Assembly: GCA_028717045.1 (NCBI GenBank)
Contig: JAQUON010000064.1
Coordinates: 1 to 8,372 of the forward strand
Origin: Candidatus Omnitrophota bacterium
GTDB lineage: Bacteria; Omnitrophota; Gorgyraeia; Gygaellales; Profunditerraquicolaceae
Length of the DNA: 8,372 bases
Direction of reading: 5' to 3'
Part shown: in pieces, positions 1 to 6,000 of the stretch
How the letters are laid out: each line of letters begins with the position of its first letter
Position numbering within the stretch: the first letter of the stretch is position 1
Position numbers and translations under genes: made by a program
The notes under the pieces: generated by a model
The model's input: the letters and a program-made list of their open reading frames with translations, nothing else
The model's database searches: none
What the model was told of the DNA's origin: nothing

Positions 1-2
1 GC

Positions 3-3000
3 GTATTCAGCGAACGCCTTATTTCGAATGTCTTTTCTCAGGCAACAAGCAATGTAAGCCGCGTCATCGTCAACCGCCTAAGCGGCGTCTATAACGAAAA
101 ATACGGCCAGGACTGGTTTGAGATAATGGGCTATAAAGAACCCGGCAGAAAAGGCACCGAAGACATGGGCGGCATAAGATATGAATATGTGCTGGGGAAA
201 GGAAGCACGGGTATTCAGGCTGTTTCTTTGGATGGTGCCAAACGATTTGTAAAAGAACTTAGTAAGACTAAGGGCTCTTTTGTGAAATCGGGAGAAGTAG
301 ACCCCCTAACCAAAGCAATCAAAGACGACCACGTTGTTCCTATTGAAAAATATGTAGGTCGCGGTCCGGACCAACCAGGATACCTTACTTTAGGCGAAGG
401 AGAATATTGGACTTCTTTTGTGAGCCCGGCAGTTGACGGGAGTAGCGGTTCTTTAAGCCAAGGCAATATCCCTACTACTAATGCCCGAGTTGAAAGAATA
501 GGGACAGCGGATAATAGAAATACCCTTTTATCGACGCTTGGTGTTGATTCGGGTCACATTACTCTCATTTATGATTTAAATAATTTAAAGACGCACGGAG
601 TAAGCGTATCGAGCGGGTCAGTTATTATTGCTCCACAGTTTAGTATTACCGCTACCGGAGAAGGAATGCGGTATGCCCAGAAGGACACCGGTATGCATTT
701 CTATGGGAGCCGCATTGGCGCTGCTCCGGGAGAAACCGGCAGGCTGGTGTTCGGTGACAATGGAATCTCCTGGGATAAATCCGATGCATCAACCATATCC
801 TCATGGACGGATGTAAAGATTAAAAGCGAACAAGACAAAAGCGGCGTTGAAACCTTAGCACAGCTTGCAAATTTGGATATTCTTTTCAGGAGAGGCGTAT
901 TACCCGATTGGAATTTGTCTTATGCCAAAGGCGAATATTCACAGCGCCTTGGCGAGTTGGTAAGAACAGGCGAGATTACAGGCCTGGGAACGACTGAATA
1001 TTCAAACAAAGGCGTTTCTGTTGCTTCGCTTCTGACCTTGCGGACGAAAGGCGATTTCTTTGTGCCCGAACTACTATCCGCATCTCAGGCCTCTACGGAT
1101 GGCGCCCCCGCAATTACTTCAACCGTGCCTTCCGTGTTGACATACCAGGGTAGGCAAGAAGGAAACAACGGAATGCGTATCAATTTAGCCAGCGGTACGA
1201 CAGGCCTTGCAATCAACCCACAGGAAATAGATACCGAGGCAGGAAAACAAAATTCCTACTTCGACAATGCAGGCAACGTAATAGGAAGCGTTGATATTAA
1301 CAGTATTCCTTTGAGTGATTTTAGCAAGTGGTATGGCGTGGCTATTGCGGAACGCAATAAAGGCGCGCTTACCGTTCACAATGAAGGCTTGCTTGCGTAC
1401 TCAACCATGACTACTGATAAAGGGGATCGCATCCTATCTTCCATAGGAATTAACCCGAACGCTGCACACGCGGGTTATTTATCTTTAGGAGAACACAACG
1501 CCTTTATGCTGCAGGAATCCCGATTAACCTCCCCGCGCATTACAGAAATGACGACAAAACTCGGAGGGAGCCAGAATATAAAAGCAGATACCTTATGGAC
1601 ATATCTTGCGCAGAATGAAAAAGGCGAATTCGTTATCCCGGATAATCAAAAAATTAACTTCGGCAGCGGAATTGATTTTGTTATCCAAGAACAAGTGAAT
1701 GGAGAAACACAATGGTCGCCTAAGCGTGTACGGTATCAAAGCACGCAGGCAGAGATTATCAGTAAAGGTGTAAAAACTCCCAGCGTGTTCCACTATGGCA
1801 TACAAGACCTCTCGGTTATTCCGCAAGGGCTTCTGAATGTTGCTTCTTCCTCCGAATCAAGCGTAACAAACTTGGATTACCAAAATTCCATCGATATCTT
1901 GGGTCAGTCAAAGGGTGTGCTTGCCACAAAAGGCGTAGTGCCGGCGGTACTGCAGGCGGATCAGGACGCAGGGTTAACGTTCCAATCTTTTGCCGAGGCG
2001 GGTGGCATGAACTGGCAGGGCAAAATGATTAACCTGGGCACAGGCAATGCCCTTGACAGAGAAAATGGCGGGTTTAGATTTGAGAAAGGCCAGGGCATAC
2101 ATTTTGCCCGTTCAGAGAAAGACGGTATCAGGACCGATATAGTTATAGGCGGGGAAAATAAAGATACCATTACCTTCAGAAGGGGCGGGACAGTTGATGC
2201 GCTTGGTTTGATTGATACCACGAGCACCAAGGGGTCTTTTGTTTCTGAGCCGCAATTATCCATCGATAAAGGCGTTGTAGAGACACAAGCAGACAGGATA
2301 CCGCTGGTTGCACGCCAGGATGCAAAAGGCGAATGGAATGCGGTTCCTCAAGGAAGATACGACGTTCAGGCATTAGACTATAATATCCAACAGCGCGTGA
2401 ACGGAGGGGATTGGGTCACTAAGCCTTTAGTCGCCCAAGATACCGGTTTAGCACTGGTAGATAAGGCCGATAGTATCGTTGCGCAGGAAGGGACCCCACA
2501 GCAGAATATTCCTCACTATCTGATCAAAGGCCTGTCTTTCGTAGAGCCAGGCAAAGCGGTAGGAGGCCAACCTTCGGATTACTCGTATCGATTAGATTAT
2601 CCGCTTGATTCTTCGGGCAAAATCTTCTCTAATGCACAAGGAATCATTACCGCTACCGACAGCCTTATGCCCATGACCATGGCTTTAAATAAAGACAGCG
2701 CCCTGGCAATAAGCCCTATCAGCATGGCCAAGAATTTAAAGTATCAATTTGAAGGAGGCGCAGTACACTTGCAAGATGGTAAAGTACTTGCGCCGCAGCC
2801 CGGGCAGAAGTATGCCGTCACCGTCACCGATACCATTAGCAAGATCCCGCAGGGCATTGTGTTTAAAGATACAGTTTCAGACACAGAATATGTTTCCATG
2901 GATAACAGCTTTATGCCTAAGGCAGATTTCGACCAGGCGCAGAAAGCAATTAATGACCTTACCACTGCATACGCTAATGATCCGGCACGATACCCGGACT

Positions 3001-6000
3001 TGCCAAAGATTCTTCATCCGGATGGAAGCGATTCATGGTCCATTGAATCGATTAATAAGGCGGTCGAGTATTATAACCTGATGAATACGATCACTACCGC
3101 TGACCCCTTTGCCAGAAGCAAGATTTCAGACGGCTTCGTCAAGGGAGATGTCGGCGAGGCGATGAAAAGCGTCGTCGCAGAATTTAAGCGCGCAACCCAG
3201 GAATATCAAGAGGCAAGCAGTGCCTGGCGCAATCAGCCAATCTTACGGATAGTCCTTCCTAACACAGATATTGATGAAAAAAGAGAAGCGTGGCGGCAGG
3301 CAATGAGCAATTATTTATCCTTGGCGTATCAATACCCCGAGAAAGTCGATATGCTGGAATTATCCTCGTTGGCGTATGTAAACGAAGAGCTTTATGACAA
3401 TGCCAAATGGAAACCGAGGAACTGGCCGGTATTAGCCGCAATTTTTACCACCACTGATAGGAACGAACTTTCAGTCGCCGAACAGGCTTTAGACTTAATG
3501 CTTCAAAAAGGCATTCATTCTTTGATGTCCAGTGGAAATATGAAAGCCGGAATCCAAGAGGCGATACAAGAAACAAATAGAATTGCACCGACCCGATGGA
3601 GCGTCTGGGATGGTGTAGGGTATCTTTATAGTGATGTTGCCAAAGAAACTATTGTGGGCGGAGGCGTATTAGGAGTAGCAGGTGGGGTTACGTACGGAGT
3701 AGGTTCTTTATTTGGCTGGGATGGCGCAAAGGAATTAGGTAAAGGATATCTAAGCAGGGCTTTACTTTTTACCTCCAAAGGAGTTGTCGGCGACATCTTA
3801 GGAGAAGGGACAGCATCGAGTTGGATGCTAGCAGCCCAGAAACTGGATCCTTCTATACAGATAATAACCTACGGTCAGAAGGACCCGAGCAAATGGGAAT
3901 ATATGCTTACCGATAGCGGCAAATGGTATAAGATGCACGAATTGTCGGCAACTATGAAGTTCGGAGAAAACAAAGAGCTGGGAAAACAAAAATGGGCTGC
4001 AGGAGACAAGACCGAGGGGGCTTTATATTATGGCTTAGGATTAGGTGGGCAGGTTTCAGAAGTAGCGCTGCAGTTATTGCTCACGAAGAAAATTGCTGGT
4101 TTGAACATTGGGGCAAAGACATTTACCTTGGCAAGTCTTACTACTGCGGCAGTAGATGAATTAACTTATTCCCGCACTGGCCGCTATATGACCTCTGACC
4201 AACAGGCAGGCCTGGTATTCAGTTTTGCGATGCCTGCGGCAGGTGCTAAGATTGCCCGCAGCATTGCGGTTGCCAGCGGCATACAGTCTGCGAACACACT
4301 GGCCACTCCACTTTATTTAAGCAGGGCGCAGAAGTTTATACACGCAGGCACCTGGATACCGCAATCAATGCAGAACTGGGCGTTATATAATGTGGCTATC
4401 GGCCATACCGTCAATACCCTTGCTACTGGCAGGCCGGCAACCTTAAGCGAGAGCGCAGGAAATGTGTTGGGGACTTACGGAGTATCTGGCTTATTCCAAG
4501 GATTAAGATATTTTGCTTCGATGGGGAAATACGCTACTCCGATAATAAAGGCACTCGATATATCAAGCAACAAGGCATTCCTTTCTTACCCATTGCTCGG
4601 CGGCGCCACAGGTCTGGTCTATAACCGGGTGATAACCGGCGATTGGTTCAATAGGAGCACGCTGACCAATATTGGCGTAGGCATGGGTGTTGGCCTGGGA
4701 ATTGCCGGTATTAGCAGGGGCTCTTCGTGGCTTGCCTCAACCAGGCTTGGCAGCAATATGATAGGTGGGGTAAATAGCATCGGCCGCTACATAGGCGATA
4801 AGGCCATTACGGTAAAGTCGGCCATCACCGATACATTATCACCTTTCTCTCGCGTTTCTCAGGCGATTTATTCTCATACTTTTGCCCCTCTCGGAAGAGG
4901 GCTTATTAATTTTAGCGACCTGCGCTATCCCCTTAATTTCCTTGCAGGCTCAACAGCCGGCGCATACATAGATTTCCGGCAAAGGTTGCATATCACTGAT
5001 GCCAACGGTAATACATTCACTATTTCGCCGCTTTCGCAATTGGGGGGGATAGGTTATGGCCTCAACGCATTAGTCAGCCCCGGCAGGACAATGCTTAGCG
5101 CCTTAGGGAATGTCGGAGACTTCGCAGGAATTAAAAACCAATGGAGCAATGATATTGCGCAAATTCGCTCGGAATCAACTACCGCTTTCCTTAAATCGGT
5201 CAATGCGGTTGGAGATAAAATCGGAGGATTTAAGGGTAATGTCGCCTCTTTTATGCTCGCCTCTCCAGTAGCGGTTGATGCGTTTTTGAATACTGCAAGC
5301 GGCGCATTGCAAATGGACGTGCTTTCCAATCCTACGCAGTTCGTGAAGGATTTTGCCCAGCTGTGGAATTTGAAGAATCTTATTAACCCGAATTCTAATC
5401 CCGGCAATGTAAGCGCAAAAGGAGCAGAGTGGGGTACATTATTCTGGGGCCTTGCAGGCTATAGCCGTGGTTTTAGATATAACGCCGGGCTTATCCGTGA
5501 GGCAACCAATGCCCCCCGCTTGTTAATCAAACAGCCTTTTATAGGTCCGGAAGGCACGACATTCAGATTGGTAGCCCAGGGTTCTTCGCCCATGACATTC
5601 CCCGGAGGCATACGCTCTGTTTCTATGACGCTTTATGATTATCTCTCGCCTACGCAGAAATTCGGCTATTTTGTTGCCCGTACTAATGAACAGGCCTCTT
5701 CATTTGTAAAAATTAATACTGCCCTTGCCCTTGGGTTAAATGCGTTTGATGCGATACGCAAATCTGGAAGGGGCCATGAAGGCGAAGCGATCAATAAAGT
5801 TGCGTATGGCCTTGCATACAGTATGCCGTCAGTAGCAAGTTCTGCGTTTGGGATCACGGCCTCTTTTAATCTGCTGGGAATGGGGTATCGCAAGATAGTA
5901 GATGCGGCAATACCAAAAGCCATAGCCGATTCTAAATTACTCAGGACAGTCGCAGGAGATTATGCGCGCATAAAAGTCGGGGGCCTGGACATAAAGGCAG

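Larger units (their letters stand above)
3..2918 (+). other. Beta-rich, adhesin-like repeat region (residues 1-972) of the giant protein
   Basis: This part has short alternating hydrophobic/polar stretches broken by Gly, Asn, Asp and Pro turns, many Thr/Ser/Gln, and no hydrophobic run long enough to span a membrane. That is the usual look of extracellular beta-sandwich, beta-solenoid or filamentous surface proteins. Several motifs recur at irregular spacing: TKGSFV (residues 89 and 742), TKGDFFVPE (348), GYL[ST]LGE (126 and 491), and a strand-turn of the type LVARQDAKGEW (768). Variants of the last are YLAQNEKGEFV (534), VAIAERNKGAL (446) and VLQADQDAGLTF (649). Copies are diverged and unevenly spaced, so this is an old repeat expansion with insertions. 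The fold is inferred from composition only; no domain family was recognised. Confidence 0.6.

Noticed and set aside
54..56. ATG-TAA and other stops near the left edge in frames 1 and 2, which could look like a gene end
   Set aside because: They are out of phase with the frame that stays open to base 8372, so they do not mark a gene boundary.
2749..3081. Plus-strand ORF of 110 codons in another frame
   Set aside because: Overlaps the giant frame entirely, is rich in Arg/Ser/Thr without structure, and would need overlapping coding for which there is no evidence.
5054..5407. Minus-strand ORF of 117 codons
   Set aside because: Shadow of the + strand giant frame; no ribosome binding site or recognisable protein features.
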